Assembly (NCBI GenBank): GCA_021741245.1
Contig: JAIOYF010000005.1
Span: 62,001 to 126,000, forward strand
DNA from: Paracoccaceae bacterium
Lineage (GTDB): Bacteria > Pseudomonadota > Alphaproteobacteria > Rhodobacterales > Rhodobacteraceae
Direction: 5' to 3'
DNA: 64,000 bases
Position numbers and translations under genes: made by a program. The notes under the pieces are model-generated. The model was given only the letters and a program-made list of their open reading frames with translations. It made no database searches and had not been told where the DNA came from. Of this stretch, positions 58,835-64,000 are shown piece by piece. How positions within the stretch are numbered: position 1 is the stretch's first letter; every line of letters starts with the position of its first letter.

Positions 58835-59617
58835 ATGCATCTTGATGTGCTTGATCTGCGCAATTTCTACTATCGCACGCAGTTGGGCCGCGTGGCCCAA
58901 CGGGCCATTCGGGACCAAGTGACCACATTCTGGCCGCCGGCTGCGGGTCAGACCGTGGCTGGCTTTGGCTTTGCGGTCCCGCTTTTGCGCCCCTATCTTG
59001 CCACGGCCCGCCGGGTCATTGCCCTTATGCCGGGGCCGCAGGGTGTGATGCCATGGCCCGCCGGGATGGATAACGTCAGCGTCCTTTGCGAAGAGATGGC
59101 GTGGCCGTTGACGACGGGCTTTGTCGACAGGCTTGTGGTCATGCATGGCTTGGAAACGTCAGAAAACCCCTCGGCCGTTCTGGCCGAGGCGCATCGCGTT
59201 CTGGGGCCGGGGGGGAAAGCACTTTTTGTGGTTCCCAACCGGTCGGGCCTGTGGTCGCGCCGAGACGGGACACCTTTTGGGTTTGGCCGCCCCTACAGCA
59301 TTGGCCAGCTGGAGGCGCAGTTGCGCCAGCATGATTTCACCCCGGAACGGGCCGTGGCGGCACTGTTTGCGCCGCCCTCCATGGGGCGTTTTTGGCTGCG
59401 CACAGCAGATTTCTGGGAACAGATCGGACGGCGCGCGCCGTGGCTGGTGGGGGGGGTGTTGATCGTGGAGGCGACAAAACAGGTCTATGCGCCCACACGC
59501 GGTACGTTGGCCGCCGCAATGCGCAGGCCTCTGAGGGTGCTGGAGGGGATGCCCGCGCCGGTGCCCAGCTCCAAAATAGGAGGAGCGCCTTGCGGGTTCC
59601 ACAAGGCCGGCCGGTGA
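58835..59617 (+). CDS. SAM-dependent methyltransferase-like protein
   Basis: A 260-residue protein with a class I methyltransferase-like fold: [19 protein letters not shown] in place of the usual SAM loop, [43 protein letters not shown] in the later strands, where LxPGGxxxxxxPN is typical. The glycine-rich SAM motif (GxGxG) reads GFGFA, slightly degenerate. Methyltransferases of this kind are regularly divergent to gloB in alphaproteobacteria; the substrate is unknown. Confidence 0.8.
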   Translation: MHLDVLDLRNFYYRTQLGRVAQRAIRDQVTTFWPPAAGQTVAGFGFAVPLLRPYLATARRVIALMPGPQGVMPWPAGMDNVSVLCEEMAWPLTTGFVDRLVVMHGLETSENPSAVLAEAHRVLGPGGKALFVVPNRSGLWSRRDGTPFGFGRPYSIGQLEAQLRQHDFTPERAVAALFAPPSMGRFWLRTADFWEQIGRRAPWLVGGVLIVEATKQVYAPTRGTLAAAMRRPLRVLEGMPAPVPSSKIGGAPCGFHKAGR

Positions 59618-59627
59618 TGCGGCCTTT
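59602..59627 (+). terminator. Terminator of the methyltransferase gene
   Basis: AAGGCCG (59602-59608) pairs with CGGCCTT (59619-59625) around a 10-nt loop that contains most of the stop codon, followed by TT. The T-run is short (four T in total including the stem end). Confidence 0.6.
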
Positions 59628-60182
59628 TCCGCGACGGAACTTGTGGTGATGACCCGTCGCGGCTGATCCAGCCGGGGAACCAGTGCCCCTTGCCGCGCCG
59701 TAAAGATCATTGGTCGCTTGTGTGTCCCGGCAGCCCATCGGGCCCGGCGTGCCGCCCCTCGTGCGCCGCGCTATCACGGCCGGTTTTCCTGTCGTGCTGA
59801 CACCTTGCTAAAGGCGGATCCCCTTTTGCAGACTATTCAGAACTATAGCTTGCGCCCATGGCGCGCGGGTGTTGGGAATCATGCTGCAAGGATAGATAAA
59901 CAGCTGCCCGGATTCGGGGCCAGGGACGATCATAATTGTCGCAATGCTGCTGTGCAGCAGCTTCAAAGAGTCGCACTGTTTCATCTGCAGCGCTAACACG
60001 CCAAAATGGCGGCCTTTCCTTCACGATTTGCTGACCAACCCGGTTGCGGGGTTGGCTGACCTCTGCTAGAGACGCGCCAAATTCAAGACGCATACACCTG
60101 TGTGCGCCAACGACTGCTTCTGACCCAAAATCACCTCTCGTTCTTGTGACAATGGGCAGAGCCAAGAAACGGAAGGGTTGAC
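59628..60182. other. Long intergenic region before the ATP synthase operon
   Basis: About 555 bp with no convincing gene. It holds several short stems: GCTGCTG-TG-CAGCAGC (59946-59961), CGCCA-AAA-TGGCG (59999-60011) followed by a pyrimidine-rich run, and CCAACCC/GGGTTGG (60035-60055). A weak sigma-70-like promoter for atpH, TTGCGG (60044-60049), 17 nt, TAGAGA (60067-60072), overlaps the last hairpin. A small RNA or leader regulation is possible but not shown. Confidence 0.5.
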
Positions 60183-60742
60183 GTGTCCGAACCAGCTTCG
60201 ATCTCCTCCGGCATTGCTGCACGCTACGCAGCAGCCGTGTTCGATTTAGCGAAAGAGGAAAAGGGCCTGAATGGGCTTGCTGCAGATTGTGATGCGCTTT
60301 CGGAAGCCCTCGCGACTTCGGCCGACTTTCGCGAGATGATCTCATCGCCCGTCGTGTCGCGTGAAGATCAGGGAAATGCCATCACGGCGATTGTCGCAAA
60401 GATGAAGCTGTCTCCCCTGTTGGCAAACACGCTGCAACTCATGGCGTCCAAGCGCCGGTTGTTCGTGCTGCCGCAGATGATTGCCGATATTGCGAACCGT
60501 ATTGCGGTCGAAAAAGGCGAAGTCACCGTCGAAGTGACCTCGGCTGCTGCCTTGACGGCGGATCAGGCTGCCAAGCTTGCCGCGACGTTGAAGGCAAGCG
60601 TCGGTAAAGAAGTGAAATTGAAAACGGCCGTCGATGAATCGCTCATCGGCGGTCTTGTCGTCAAGCTGGGCTCGACCATGATCGATACGTCGGTCAAGGC
60701 AAAGCTCTCGGCTCTCCAGAATGCAATGAAAGAGGTTGGGTG

Positions 60743-60743
<1 letters not shown>
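60183..60743 (+). CDS. atpH: F1F0 ATP synthase subunit delta
   Basis: The delta subunit joins F1 to the peripheral stalk. The 186-residue sequence has the family N-terminus [39 protein letters not shown] in the middle, and a C-terminal [38 protein letters not shown]. It starts with GTG at 60183 after GGAAGGG. The stop shares one base with the atpA start. As in other Rhodobacterales, the F0 genes are not upstream. Confidence 0.96.
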
Positions 60744-62281
<1,538 letters not shown>

Positions 62282-62301
62282 GCGTCTGAAAGGACAGGGA
62301 T

Positions 62302-64000
<1,699 letters not shown>

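Overview
This GC-rich window comes from a bacterial chromosome, most likely an alphaproteobacterium of the family Rhodobacteraceae. The signs are an RpoHII-type heat-shock sigma factor behind an RpoE-like promoter, an fds-type NAD-linked formate dehydrogenase, an atpHAGD cluster without the F0 genes, succinyl-modified periplasmic glucan genes (opgC/G/H), a DctPQM TRAP transporter, and dense packing with many 4-bp ATGA overlaps. There are no rRNA or tRNA genes, insertion sequences, prophage genes or CRISPR arrays. The outermost genes are cut by the window: a glutathione S-transferase at the left end and atpD at the right.

Layout. 1-6.6 kb: cobU, a phosphatase and a GST run leftward; rpoHII, a ChaN-like gene, coaBC, dut and a membrane-anchored MoeB-like gene run rightward. 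6.6-13.8 kb: a DODA-type dioxygenase, an amino-acid-type ABC binding protein and permease, the ycjF/ycjX pair, truA and a 2-hydroxyacid dehydrogenase. 13.9-18.7 kb: a TRAP transporter coupled to an amidase and a 54-residue membrane protein. 18.7-22.0 kb: a DUF2461 gene, thioredoxin and ccdA leftward, then an ECF sigma factor and its NrsF-type membrane anti-sigma rightward. 22.0-28.7 kb: a leftward operon of a TPR gene, opgC, opgG, opgH and an esterase. 28.9-35.2 kb: a TPP enzyme with a CoA-transferase, a YHS protein, an SGNH protein, an agmatinase-family enzyme and a TauE/SafE permease. 35.7-44.4 kb: a class V aminotransferase, the formate dehydrogenase operon fdsG-fdsB-DUF4287-fdsA-fdhD-fdsD and a divergent GlxA-type regulator. 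44.5-60 kb: a Hint protein, rpsD, hisC/tyrA/extensin-like, DUF2125, ChaC, a TolQ/MotB-like motor pair, an M23 peptidase, clpA, gloB and a methyltransferase. 60.2-64 kb: the F1 ATP synthase operon.

The most interesting signal is regulatory. The ECF sigma gene and the divergent ccdA-thioredoxin operon carry mirror-image promoters of identical form, GTGTAAC-N16-CGAA. Three further GTAAC-N17-CGAA sites lie directly upstream, in the correct direction, of the TPR-opgCGH operon, the YHS gene and the SGNH gene. Together they suggest a local regulon, run by the NrsF-controlled sigma factor, that joins periplasmic thiol chemistry, periplasmic glucan synthesis and two exported proteins of unknown role. 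Other points of note are a TolQ/MotB-like pair with a very long coiled coil, a LysR-type operator next to the fds promoter, a terminator hairpin that also encodes a signal peptide, and a recurring intergenic 11-bp tandem element.
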